Source: Nemophila menziesii
Lineage: Eukaryota > Streptophyta > Magnoliopsida > Boraginales > Hydrophyllaceae
Assembly (NCBI GenBank): GCA_029959085.1
Contig: JARWIR010000011.1
Span: 10,355,840-10,419,839, forward strand
DNA length: 64,000 nucleotides
Direction of reading: 5' to 3'
Position numbers and translations under genes: made by a program. Positions 38,440 to 51,059 of this stretch are shown piece after piece; the stretch's first letter is position 1, and every line of letters begins with the position of its first letter. Below the pieces are notes generated by a model that did not search any database, was not told the origin of the DNA, and was given only the letters and a program-made list of their open reading frames with translations.

Positions 38440-39160
38440 ATATCACATAATAGTGAGGATTTAATCTCTTTATGATATTAGAGATTCTTGGTGAATTCTT
38501 TATTTTTTTTTCAATGAAATCCGTATCCACACATTTTATTTATATGTTTGACTCACTGTATCTATGTCAGTGTTTGAGTTATTTCAATATTTTTGAATAA
38601 ATTTTACAAATATGCTATATATTCATACTCCCGGTATACACTACTACCAAACAAATGAATATTGAAAATTATCAAGCTCAATTTTTCTCATACTATACTT
38701 TCAAGGGGAATTTTAACATATATAGTTTTGAATGTGTTTTTTTAGACAACCACCTGTAAAAACCTTACATCTTCTTCTCATACCATCTTGTTGATATAAG
38801 AATATTTTCATCGTTTTCTCTCATTATCCTTCCGTCAAGACTTCTTTTATCATATTTTCGCTCCGCTTATAACTTTTTCATCTTCTACAGCTCCAAAATC
38901 GGTGGTGGAGAATATCTTTTTGAAATCGAATCAACCCAATAACCTTTTGGTGGGTTGATGATTTTTAGTTTGTATGGTGGAACACTATTTCTATGATATT
39001 ATAGGTGATTTTGTTTGAAATAAAACATAGATTGAATAAATAACAAATAAAATAATGACACCAAAAATTAAAGGCGACACAAGATTTACGTGGTTCAGAA
39101 ATTTTTTGTTTGAACAAGTAGACGATCATCTTATATGTTCTACAAGAGCAACTCTTTGAA
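38440..39160 (+). repeat. Dispersed repeat, related to 20150-20870
   Basis: Diverged copy of the segment at 20150-20870 in the same orientation. It is preceded by a short (TA)n run and ends GAACAAGTAGACGATCATCT (versus GAACAAGTAGAAGATCATCT at 20798). It separates modules C1 and C2. Confidence 0.75.
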
Positions 39161-39164
39161 GGAT

Positions 39165-40800
39165 CAAATGGAATCTTTAAGCGAAGATAGCTCTAGAATG
39201 TTTTAACCTTCTTGCATAAAGCTTATAGGATATTTGACTCAACATGTCACAAGACACATAAAGTAAGGTGACGAGATCTAACATGGCCTTTATAAAATCA
39301 TATATAGAATTGTGTAGATGAATGGGTGATTTTTCAAGAAGAGACTGAGGATCATTTATCCCTCAATAGTGGAAGGCTGACACTGCTTCATTATGTCCCT
39401 AAAGAAGCTTATAGTTTTAGCTAAACCCTTCTCGTGGTGGATAAGAAGAGTTGAAAGCCAGGGGGCCCTTGGGGTTTCCTCCGGAAGTCAAAAAATAGAA
39501 CCTATGTGGCAAGCTCTAAGCATATTTGGTTATGTAGATTTCTTGCAAAACTTGGGTTTTCAAAAGTTCACCAAACTAAAATAATTGTTTCAAGTTCTTT
39601 AACTATAAAAACTGTTTCAGTCATATCTATGAAGAAAAACAAATTATATTTAAAATTATTTTCATTTGACATGCCTTTGATCGCCAATTCATCACACTCC
39701 CACATATATCCACAAGTTATAGAATCAGATCTATGTTCACCAAGTCGATAAGCTATAAATTGTTATTGTTACATATCAAAAATACATGTACATATAAAAT
39801 GTTATTCAAATATATTCTTTCCTAAAAATTACATTAATCGAGAATTGAAAAATATATTACTTTATATAATGATTTGATATGATATCTTAAATCCTTGATA
39901 TTTATATCATGTCTTGAATGGATCAAAAGTGTTTATTTTTTTATTGTACTTGATTTGATTGATCTATTTAATTGTCAAGCACCTTAAAGATATATTTTCC
40001 ATTAAATATTTCTAGCTTTTTAAAGTGAATTTGTTGAAGTTTTTAATAGTTATTTGGATAGTAAAATCTAAAGTTAGTGTAACGACCAATCTTAGTTAAA
40101 ACTTGAGAAAAGTACATGACAAATGGTAGTAGGTTTTCATGATTGGGTTGAATGTAGCTAGTAATCAATTATGTGTAATGTATGAAAGACTTTAGTGATA
40201 AGTCGTGCTTTGTACCTTTAAATAGTTCCAATAGGATCATACTATATCTCGACGATTTATTTACAACCAATTGCATTGTAGCACATTACGGTGAAACAAA
40301 GTTCATGGTTATATTACAGACAAGATCATAAAATTACCCACTCATAGTTTAACACCCTTCCTAGAAAATTAAATCTTTTCATACACATATTGGTTCAAGC
40401 GCGTTGTTTAATGATAGCTGAGTGTTAAGGGATATTTTATGTAGAGTTTAGGTATTGTAGTTTTAGAGATCTTTATCTTTCCTTATATAGGAACATGATT
40501 AGAGAGGGAGACACGAAAGGATTATAACATAATGGAACATGCATAAAATGGGAGATTTTTGAAATGAAGAGGCATCTGGTCGGATTAAAGTGAGCTCCCA
40601 TGATCTTGTGATATTATGCATCATCTATTGGAGAACTTTCATTTCGAATAGTGAGAGACTTGGATATAGATATGAGATTGTCAAATTTTAGCATAGAGAA
40701 TTTTAGACTATTACGCAAGCTCTATAATATATTTCATTTGAAATAGGAGGATTTTAGTTGACACCGGAAAAATAATCAAGAGTACCTATATCCTTAAGGA
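39165..40800 (+). repeat. Module C2, diverged relative of the AGO-upstream DNA
   Basis: Its left half matches C1 (36775-37830). Its right half (40100-40800) matches 3595-4600 of duplication A in rearranged order: GTTTAACACC-type, GGGAGACACG, ATGGAACATGCATAAA, GATTTTAGTTGACACC. It runs directly into the 3' breakpoint of AGO copy B at about 40803. It contains the unrecognised peptide YMWECDELAIKGM on the minus strand (39590-39760). No intact gene. Confidence 0.7.
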
Positions 40801-40802
40801 AA

Positions 40803-43800
40803 AAATTGATCCTCTGATACTCCTCCCCTACCCACCAAAACAATAAAAGATTATTTATTGCATAATCAAAACAAAATAAAAACAAATAATATACGCATTA
40901 AATTACTCGAATATGATTATCTACTATGGTTGTTTACCACCAGAACTATTATCTATAGAACTGGATTAGAAACTCCCTTTAAACAAGAAACAAGATGAAT
41001 ATAATCTTAAGAAAAAAATGAGATTGTATTAGACAAAAAATAGTTACCTGATAATTCCCTTACAAAACCATTTGACATCTCAAATAAAATATCAACCATT
41101 TTCATCTTTTGTGGCTGTGTACGAACTGCAGCTCGATAGCGAGATATGAGAGGCCACTCCAGTGAGCTCACAACCATGGAAACTGATGGAACATCACGGC
41201 TAGGAGAACCTTTTATAATGCTTGACAGTCAATAGTGAATTAATACCACCCATCTGCAAAGTACAACAATCTATCAATTGTACACAACCATATAATACGT
41301 TAATAGAAAATGGAAAAAGTTAACTCACATTTGCGTTTATCTTGAGTAGCAGATATGTTAGGTATTGATCGTTGAACTTTTCTGTTACAATGCATTGTGT
41401 AGGAATCCCAAGCTCTAATAGCATTTTCCGCTTCCATGGACCATAGATATCTAAATGTTTTCTCTTTGAAAGTATGCAGGGGATAAATTATTGTAGTTCT
41501 TTAAACTAGGGTTGTATAAGTTTCACAACATGAACAGGAAGAGTAGTACACTGCAAAAAAGGATCCAATACAATTACATAAAAATTAGATTAAGAATTAT
41601 GATAAAGTATTAAAAGATAACACTTACAATTCCTTTCTTTTTTCCACAAGTGATAAGTTTAATAATCCGTCTATGCGTGTGAACTCTAAATGAAAAGTTG
41701 ACTACTCCCCAAACATCAATACTTGCCAGTTTTCTCTGCATATGTAAAGTCTTAATTTATGTTACAAATTGCATATTGTGAAAGAAAGGAGAAGAGAAAA
41801 GAAAAGAAAAGAAAGGAAAAGAAAAGAAAAGAAAAGAAAAAGAGAAGAAATTTTCTACCTTATTGTTAAAGTTCATTCTTCCATTTTTCGACAAACTCTG
41901 TCCTCTCCATTGCCTGCTATAAGCTGGGTATATTGAAACTTGTTGTTAGTAAATAAATATATACAACAATTCTATATTTTCATAGAAGAAGAGCTTACTT
42001 TGGGTGCCGGAAGAACACGACCTTTTGCTGCAGTGAATTTTGAGCTGTTCGAGATTCCAGCAGACTTGGAAAGAAAATCATTGTTATAGTTGTTATTGTT
42101 CAACCCCTCAGTCAGTTTTGTTTGAAACATCTACACAAGTGAAGCTCTCTGGATACTACTGGATAAATTCTTGGTATAGTGTTGGAGTGAAACCAGTGAA
42201 CACAGCTACGAAGCAATTATTACTACTAGTTCCTATATTTTAAATATACCAGATTTAGCAACCTAGTTACAAAATTACGTCAATTGGAATATATACATGA
42301 TGCTTTCCTTTGCCCACATCTATGCATGGAAAATCGCCAGAAAATCGCAATGGTATCTTCATATATTGAACAAAGAAATCATATACTGAAATATTACTGG
42401 AAGAATATTCTCTCTTAAATGAGAACTTATATATATTAGACAACATTACAAGTTCAAAGTCTCGTCTTATAAAAATTATTCAAATTTTTTAATTTATAGG
42501 TATTGAGCATGTAAAAGTCATTTATAATGTATAAGATAACTCCTTAAAAAGAGCTTAAACTTTTAGAAGAATCGGTTGTCTAACATGGTATTAGAAAAAG
42601 ATCACAGATTTGAAGCTTAACCTTTTAGAAGAATTGATTGTCTAACAATAGATAATAGTAATACATTTCCTCTATGCAAGCAACCTGACTCAAACCAAGG
42701 TATTTTAAATTCCCTATTTGTAGGAGACAGATGTGATACATGGATTATTCAGCACTCCTTCGGCCTGTAAAAGGAGGATCATTAGTAATTAGTTCATAAT
42801 TTAACATACAGTTAAGTATTTTTTACCTTTGTCCAATCAATTTGATAAGGATCTAGAACCTTTTGATTTGTAATTATAAAATCAATAAATGGTCCTGGTT
42901 TTAAAACCATTGTTGTTGATACATCTGTATAAATTAAGGAAAATAGAACAATTAAGCCGTTAGAGCATTGAAAATTGGATAAATATATTGGAAATAGAAT
43001 CTTACCAATATTTAGTGAACGGCCTCCTTCATATGCACGGACACTAGAATGAAATCCACGGCATCCAGTCACCACAGACCCTAAATGAGATTGGAGTACG
43101 AGAAGACATCCCCTGTGTAGAAAATATGGACATAATTTCTACACACGATTTTAAAATCTAGAGCCGATTCTCTTATTGTTAATTTTTTGTGATAAATTAG
43201 CAGTTTTCATTGAAATTCATCTGTCTTAAAGAAAATATAAGACATGAAATTGCAGACAAGTACTCCTACTGTCTAAAACATCAAAATGCACCTGAATACA
43301 AGAAATTCTTACTGTTTGGCAGAATTTTGTCTAAGAATTATGTCCAAATCTCTCACGGGCTCGTAAAGACGATCAGAATCTTAGGCACAATGTGCATTTG
43401 TAATATCTTGCATGATATTTGAGCAGCATAGCAAAATTCCACTCTATATGTCTTTGACCTTGACGGTTGTCTACAACTTATCATATCACCATGTCGTGGG
43501 CTTCCACCATCCCACTTTCCATTTTACTGAAAATAATATGAACTTGTTAGAAATTCGAATAAAATATTTTCTTTGAAAGTTTAGAAACAACAATGCCTGT
43601 TCGGAGCATGCTTTTTAATCATAACTATAAACTCAAGCTTGTTATTTGACAGAGGACTAAGAGAATAAGAGTTATTCTCACCATCATAAGCAATGAATTT
43701 CTCATTGATTTCATGCCCGTAAGTTTCTTTGAATTTGTCCATCACTTTCCTACAAACACCTTTTACCTCCACCTGATGTCCATCTTCATAACACTTGAAA

Positions 43801-44073
43801 ATCTGAGCAATAGATTTTAAAGGTGAATTAGTTTCTCAAACGGCCAAATTTAAATGTACTTACATTGGACTTGAAAAAGCTTCAATCAATTCTTGCTTCC
43901 GAGACATTGAAATTATTAGTAAGCAGCCGAATCTTATATCCCTTTTTGCCAAGATTGCGCCTTTCCATTTGTAGGGGCTTATTAATATCAATTTTCTTTG
44001 GACCAAGATCAGATAAAACAATTGTTGGAGGCTTTGTTAGTGTCTTTGATTCCTTTTCTTCTTTAAATCCCAT
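40803..44073 (-). pseudogene. AGO4-clade ARGONAUTE pseudogene, copy B (N-terminus to mid-PIWI)
   Basis: The longest AGO copy. N-terminal blocks (44073-42827) mirror copy A and keep a good exon-2 acceptor (AG at 43795-43794) and Ser instead of stop in GGRSLN. Further blocks: NNYNNDFLSKSAG with GRVLPAPK (42150-42005); GNGED then NGRMNFNNK after a shift (about 41925-41862); VWGVVNFSFRVHTHRRI with CGKKKGI (MID, about 41735-41635); DIYGPWKRKMLLELGIPTQC with FNDQYLTYLLLKINAN (about 41460-41335); GGINSLLTVKH; and SVSMVVSSLEWPLISRYR with AVRTQPQKMKMVD (about 41200-41060). About 70 bp, including the first catalytic Asp (GMD in AGO4), are deleted after TVKH. The last exon reads GGVSEDQF where AGO4 has RDGVSESQF, and is cut off at about 40803. 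No PAZ exons were recognised in 42150-42780. Clearly non-functional. Confidence 0.92.
41785..41850 (+). repeat. (AAAAG)n microsatellite in an AGO intron
   Basis: About 60 bp of GAAAA/GAAAAG units just left of the MID exon of copy B. The same intron in the 59-60 kb copies has only a short purine run, so it expanded in copy B or its lineage. Confidence 0.9.
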
Positions 44074-45345
44074 TATTTATCAACCTGATGAGAACCCTAG
44101 AATTTACAACTATAAAAGAAAATTTGATATAAGAACATTATACTAGAGTTTTTTATTCAAGTATTCAATATGTTAAAAACTATTGAATCCCTAAGTGGAT
44201 GTTGAAATTATTTTTTATTAATGGTCTAAAACTGTATATGTTATTCTTTCGGATATGTAAGAAATAAGGGTTGTTAACTCATTGTTTTAATTTTTTAAAT
44301 GTATTGTTATTCCTACGATTTTGTATTGTCACATTAAATAATAAGCTGGATTATGTGGGATTCAAGTAGGTTCCTAAAAGCTCTACAAAAATATGATACA
44401 AAGGAAAAGAATAATAGGCATGTGCAAAATAATACCACATATAAAGCATGACCTAGGAGCTAAATTATCTACCATATAGGCTATTATTTCTGTGATTTCA
44501 TTAGTCCATATACGGTCTTTGTTAAATCATCAAACTGTAAGGTTATCCGTACATCATCGGAATCCTAGTACAAACATTTTTTGTTAGAGAGAGAAGGAAC
44601 GAAAGAGGAAGTATGTAGCAAGGAAATGTAGGCAAGTTGTCAAAACAACCACCAAGCCTCATTTTCATCCCTCCATTTTAGTTTATTTTAACACATAGTG
44701 TAAATTTAATATCTTAAAATATAATTTACTACCTGATAAAAAATGAAAATATAATTGGATAAATATATATATGTAAGTTTACTTTGTAAGGCTGGCGGCC
44801 TATTCAAGAATCCAAAGATATACATTCTAGATTGGTTTAACTAAGCTTGGTCAATGAAAACTACACATATTGACACTCCTATAGAAATCAATATGAAAAA
44901 ACTACATGACGAAGGAAATTTTTTATATGATTCTACCTTATATTAGATTTTGGTTGGTAATTTGATCTTTCTAACCATCACTTTTATTTTGCCAACACAA
45001 AAACATATACAAATTTCAAATAATTTTTACCTATATGGGGTTCGATTATTCATTGTATTACTAGTGCACATATATATGTGGGATATTCTACGCTTCTAAT
45101 AATTTCTTGTATCTATCATATGATTATACAAATTGTGGATGTCTTAAAAACAGTATATATTTAGGAACAAGATGGAGTGTATTTTTTGGAGTTGAATTAT
45201 ATCTCATAAAGGAAAGAAATAATATTATATCTTCAAGTCATCTAAAAAATTAGGAATCTGTGCGGTATCTATGACATGCTCTAATATTATTTGGTTATGT
45301 AGATTTCTTATAAAATTTGGTATTCCACAAGTTACCCAAAATCAA

Positions 45346-45493
45346 TTACATATTGAGAGTACTCGCATAATCCAGAATATATATAAATTGCTTCTCACTT
45401 GAAAGACCTTTGATTACCAACTCATCACACTCCCACATATATATACACGTTGGGGAATCACAAATATGGTAACCAAGTAAATAATATATAGAT
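45346..45493 (-). pseudogene. Coding-like fragment of an unrecognised protein, copy B
   Basis: Same peptide as at 2551-2698 (YMWECDELVIKGL), identical except for small changes. Its presence here reflects the segmental duplication. The independent support for an ancestral exon is the more diverged pair in modules C1 and C2. Confidence 0.3.
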
Positions 45494-45605
45494 GATTTTT
45501 TTGTTACTTGGAAGAGCCATTTTTTGGACTCGGTGTCATTGACACGGTTCGAACCTATACCATCTAGATGAATGACCAAGGGCGCTAGCCAGTTAAACTA
45601 ACCCC
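45494..45605 (-). mobile_element. tRNA-derived SINE, copy in duplication B
   Basis: Same element as at 2699-2810, with box A-like GTTAGTTTAACTGG and box B GGTTCGAACC. It was inserted before the segmental duplication because both copies share it at the same place. Confidence 0.6.
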
Positions 45606-48600
45606 AACTAGTTATACATATTGTTTCTATTCCATATCAATAATACATGAAACATACAAATATATTATTATAATATTTTTTTCCTAACAATTGCATTAAA
45701 TGAGAATTAAAAAATATATAAGATTATTCATTGAATGAAAATAATCCCATAAGTCTTGGACATTAATATCTTGTCTTGAATAGATTGTGGTTGATTTCAT
45801 TTTTTTATTTCCTTATCATTCACCATCCAGATAGTCGTTCCTTCAAATATGACTTGATTTTTACATAGTGATATCGATGAATTTCATGTGATAGTTATTT
45901 GGTGAAAGAACTCGCAAGTTGATCATCTGAATGTAAATAAGATACTCCAAGTTCATTTCTTTCTACTTGATCCCGTATAAATTAGAAGGCGATGACTACT
46001 TGTTTCATATATACTAGACTAAAGTAAAAAAATCAAGAATGTAAAATTTTGGTTGAATAATATTACATAAAATGGTAGGTGGATTAAAAATAGGGACTTC
46101 TAGCTGTTGAAGTATCTGTTGAATTCAATAGTTGTCGAAGCAAAAAATGATATTTTTCTTTGTTTGACGAGCGTTCGACTATTCGTTGACTTTTTGCAGA
46201 TCAACTTATCAAGGAAGATCTGAACTTTAAGAGATCAGTGTTGCATGTCGGTTATCTAAGTGAAAATTCTAATCAACATAAGAGTAGAAACCAAGAGTGG
46301 CACTAGTTTGTTTGTTAAGCAAGATTCCATGTGATAATGTTAGATAAGGTACACAAGAACGCGTTATATAGCGTTACAATGAGTATCATATGGAACATGC
46401 ATAAACTAGTGTGTATGTTATTGATAAAAAGACATCTGGTTGGGTAAGAACGAGAGACTGAAGAGCGCCTACAACCTGGTTATATTATGTATTATCAATC
46501 GAAGGACTTCCATCTTCAAGATTAAAAAGCATGGATCAAATATTAGACAGATAAGTACTTTAGCTATAGAAATTTAGAATTTGACAGAAGCTCCATAATA
46601 TATGTTTTGAGATTATAGGATTTTAGTTGACACCAACAAAATTATCAAAAGTACGTAGATCCATTAAAAATAACTTTCATGAAGGCCAGAGTATTGCTAC
46701 ATGTAAAAATAATATCATTGAAATTGACATTTTACAAGATGGAAGTGATGCATTATTGTGGGAGATGACGAATCTCAATAAGATGGATAATGTAAGAGGT
46801 ATACTATACGCTCGATGTACTTTAGATTGTAGATGTTTATATTTAATTTACATATATAATTATGAAACTGTTTGTCAATAAAGCGAGAAGGTTATAATGT
46901 ATAAACATCTTCAAATAGAGCACAATATATCATAGTACATGAAGAGAAGGGTAAAGACTTTTGTAAGTTAAAAATTAGAGCATAGTACATGAGAAATGGT
47001 AGTAAATTAAATGAACGGACTGAACGTGGCTTGTAATCGATTGCCGGGAGATTATGTAACCCTTAGTGACAAGTCGTGCTTTATACCTTTGAATACTGCC
47101 AGTTCAACTATATTTTTTCTAAGATTCAATTACAACCAATTATATTTATAACATATTTCGATGAAACAACGTTTTTTTGTTTGAATACGGACTAGATTCG
47201 AGAATTTCCCAGTGATAATTTAACGCCATTCTTAGAACATTAAAGATTTTGATTCACATATTAGTTCAAATGTGTTGTTTTAGGATAGTTGAGTGTTAAG
47301 AGAAATTTAACGCAGAGTTGTAGTAATCTAATTTTTAGCTTGTTCTTGCATTCTGTGTATAGAAATGGGATTAGTTAAGGGAGACACGGAATAATTTTTA
47401 TTTAATGTATTATGTATGGAAAAGGGAGAATTGCTAGTTAAGACTCTGGATGCATGATAATGCATTGTAATATGTGTGTAATTGGTACGTAACTGAAGTT
47501 GTGGGGTAACCAATACAGAGTCTTATGATGGCTGTTTTTTTATCTGAGTGTGGTAATAATTAGTACTGGATGTGGTTTAAATTATGGTATTATAAGTCCA
47601 TGGGTCCTAGCTCCTTGGTGATGTATGGGTTGTGAATGTGTAGCTAATATGTAGAGTTATGGGAGGGTTGTGGCGTAATTGAGAAATTCAAATTTTTGTG
47701 ATATGGACTTTTTCTGATTAACAAAAAGTAAATATATTTTCAACCAAAATTTCATGTCTTGAGATATTAATTTTGTTACATGGAGGGTTAAAAAATTTAT
47801 GTGTGTTGTGTTGTATCAAATATCCAATAAATACACAAGGTTTTGACTTAGGTTAAAGGTTATTTGGCGAGTAAGGCTTAAGAACGAAAAACAAGGGCAT
47901 CAAAAAAAAGTAATTTTATATAAGGAGTTTGATCCAAAAGGTCTTAAAAAATATAGATATTGTTAAGAGAATGTGAAGTCGTGCGATTAATAAAGTATAC
48001 AACAATTTGACAAATTAGTGACCAAAATAAAGTAGACATCGATGATCATACTAGTAATGTGAGTATCTTTTCAATTATATGACAAAAAATTCCATTATGA
48101 AATAATCATTAGTTGAGACGTGGAAGACTACATGACCCTTTGCTGAATACCATTAGCTCTAGGGAAATGTATTCACATGCCGCATTATTGTATAACGTGC
48201 ATATAGTAGTCTGAAGAGAGTTTTCAACCATGTTTTTATTGGTGAGGAAAATATGGGAAACATAACATTTAAGCTTTAACGAAAAAGTTCAACCTGGGAA
48301 GCTTAGGGATTTAAAGTTTAACGGAAAAATTATTGTAAGAGTGAGAACAAGAGGGGAAACCATTTTTGACGAGGCAAAAAAAATTCACTTCACTGCCACT
48401 GAATGTTTGTCTTATTCGTAGTGTGCTAGTCAGCTTTAGAATTATGATTCTCATATGATGGAGTCAAAGTTGTGCCTTGAGAATGCAATATATGCCCCTG
48501 GATTGAGTGGACAAGCTGAAGAATGACATGACCACGACTATATTAAGATAATTGAGCTGTAAAAATGTTAAGAGATAGTTGATCCTGCTAATGGTGATAA

Positions 48601-49438
48601 ATTTCATGTTCCAAAAGAATTTTTCATATGATTCAGGAAAGGTGATAGTATTGTCGCGGGCGCATATGTCTGCACTGATTTCATTGTCTACACTGATTTC
48701 ATTGTAGTTGTAGGTCATCCTAGTGAGATTTGGTTATAGAGAGACTTACAAGTCAAATTCATCAGTCATGCTTATTTTTTCGTGTTTATCTTCTTAAATT
48801 GAAAGATTGGACATAGTCGTACAAGTCGGTTAAGTAGACAACCAACTGTGGTTGTGGATGTATTGTCATAGGTTGTGAAAACCTTAATTCGGGTATCGAC
48901 ATTGGTGAGAGTTGATGTTACCATGTATTGGATGGTGTGATCAACAGAAACGAAAATATCATGACTAAATAAACTGTATTATCTCTCAAAGGGATATATT
49001 AGTGATATGTAATGAGAGTGGCACGTATTTTATTTGCTGAGAAGGATATAGAAAAATGCCATTGTAAAAAAAGAGGAAGGAGAGAATTTGGTCTCGAAAA
49101 GTTGGATAATTTTGATAGATGATTTTAACATGAAGAAGGTCAGCTAGATATATGTTGAGGATTGAGGGGGCGATATAGGAGTTATTTAACAATATTTATT
49201 GGAAGACAAAGCTATGGCAGGGGAAGTAGTATCTGACATTTTTGTTAAGTTTCAAGGATGAAAAATAATAAAAAATTGTGTAAAAGTTCATTTCTTTTGT
49301 TTTGTAAATGGAATAAGAATTTACGAAAGCTTAGGTTTTGTGAAAGAAAATGATGCTCTTGCGAAAGCTTTCACACTGTAAAAAGTTCTGAATAGTTATT
49401 ATTACATTAAAACAATACATTTATATTTACAATGATAA

Positions 49439-49960
49439 TTTATTAATATATTCTTTCGTCTAAATTAAATTAATTCAGAATAACTAAATATATAGGATTA
49501 TATACTGTTTAGGAAATGTAGTCAAAATTCAGAGTATTGATAAATCTTCTTAATGGAAGATAATTGATTATTTTAATATTCTTAATCTAATTGATCTCTT
49601 TTATTAACAAATGACACCTCAGTGGCACTCTTTTCTACTTAACAAATCATTGCTTGTATACTTTCACCCTCAATTTTAATTGAAATGTAAAAAGAAATAT
49701 AATTGTAGGAGATTATATGTTCAACAGATTTTGTGCAAAATATTTTATTCTTTGGTTGAAATTATATTTAAAAAGTATTTACGATTAAAAATTATTTTAT
49801 AACTTACAATTTACACTACTTACATTTTTTATTGATAAGTTAAGTAACAAGATTGTTATTTTTTTTTATGTATATGAGGAGTTTTCGTCTAAGAAATATC
49901 ATTTTTACTCAGGGATTTGTAAGTTGTCACATGAGGAGATGATTAAGAAAATAAGTATTT
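49439..49960. other. AT-rich spacer right of duplication B
   Basis: No exon-like frame, RNA gene or transposon motif seen. Confidence 0.5.
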
Positions 49961-49969
49961 ATAGTATCT

Positions 49970-50650
49970 CAAGTTCTCCGCATTGTGCTGGCAGTTGGAG
50001 GAAAATAATGCAAGTAAGAGAGTTTCTTTATCATTGGATTATTACTCCGACTGTGAACTGAAATTAATCTTAATTGCTGTGTAATAATTCGTTTTGTCAT
50101 AAAAGTTTTCCGCAACCTATTGGAAACTATTATAGTCGCGCTCATGTGTATTTTCGAAATGTGTTTACTTAGTATATCTTTAGTAATGTTTGGTGTTGTC
50201 TTTCCTCTATGAGTTTTTTTACATGTATTGTGTATGGATGGTTTTCTCGTAAAGCGGATGATAATATTTATTAGAAAGGATCCATTCAAAACAAGTTTTC
50301 TTCTGTCATTATTTTGTGGTTGCTGGGAGTTCTCTTTCTATTATTACATGACTGAAATATGTATGGAATGGAGTGGAAATCTAAAGCACAGGTTCATTGT
50401 GGGGTAAATAAGTCTTCTCGGATTTGCTTCTAACACAAGACTAGTTAAATGGTTAATTCTCACTAAAGATAGATGTGTTTTTTAATTGTTTGTAGTAATG
50501 CTTCAGAGGATAGATCTTATTTATTGTTTAAGTGTGATTTTTCAAGATATTTTTTGTTGCTTATCCATTAGATGACGGGTACATCAGTTCAACCATGTTC
50601 ATAGCTTGATTCTCATAAAATAAATTGTCCAATTTTGAAACAATAAAGCT
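49970..50650 (+). pseudogene. LINE ORF2 C-terminal fragment (zf-RVT)
   Basis: Frames read SWRKIMQVREF (about 49992-50025), typical of the region after the plant LINE reverse transcriptase. After several shifts they read LVKWLILTKDRCV and CSNASEDRSYLLFKCDFSRY (about 50495-50555), matching the zinc-binding C-terminus (compare CLCCKAAVESNSHLFFEC in the LINE at 25 kb). Heavily broken. It precedes, and is separate from, the LINE starting near 51060, since a C-terminus cannot come before its own ORF1. Confidence 0.65.
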
Positions 50651-51059
50651 TTGAGTGCTAGGCTTAAAAAGACTGACTTGTCATGTTTAGATGTATTAGA
50701 TTTGAGAGGAAATAAATAGAATAATCATGAAAACTAAATAAATTTCTTATGAGACTATTCTACAAAAAGAGGATACTGATGCTAAAATTCGATATCTCTA
50801 TATATCAAATCAGAACCTAAATATGATTTAGAATTTGAAGATGGGTACTAACTCCTCCATTCCGGAAATGAAATAATGTAATTATAAGAATCATGCATGC
50901 GTCTTTAGCTTTATAGTTTGTTGATAGAAACTTGGACAGTGTTTTTTTATTGATTCTTCATCATAGAGCATTCTGGAAAAGCTTGTTTTTAAAGGTAGTG
51001 GCTTTATTGTGGAACTAAAAAACGGTGATTATCAAGTATAAGACTCATATAAATGTTCC

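Larger units (their letters stand above)
42796..49438. repeat. Segmental duplication, copy B
   Basis: Direct near-identical partner of 1-6640 (see there). In this copy the sequence continues to the left into the rest of the AGO pseudogene, so the duplicated unit may extend beyond the window start. After 49438 it joins unrelated AT-rich DNA, then LINE debris. The upstream part 44074-49438 has no gene that I can support. Confidence 0.95.

Noticed and set aside
42040..42243. 67-codon plus-strand frame
   Set aside because: Antisense shadow of the AGO exon with GRVLPAPK on the minus strand.
40803..44073. A functional ARGONAUTE gene in copy B
   Set aside because: Shared TGA in exon 1, frameshifts, deletion of the first catalytic Asp region, no recognised PAZ exons and truncation inside the PIWI exon.
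1..49438. 1-6640 and 42796-49438 as the two LTRs of one giant retrotransposon
   Set aside because: The repeats contain intron-bearing AGO4 exons, lack LTR hallmarks such as TG/CA ends with a primer-binding site, and the DNA between has no matching retrotransposon body.
49969..50289. 106-codon minus-strand frame
   Set aside because: It lies opposite a recognisable LINE ORF2 fragment on the plus strand and has no motif of its own.
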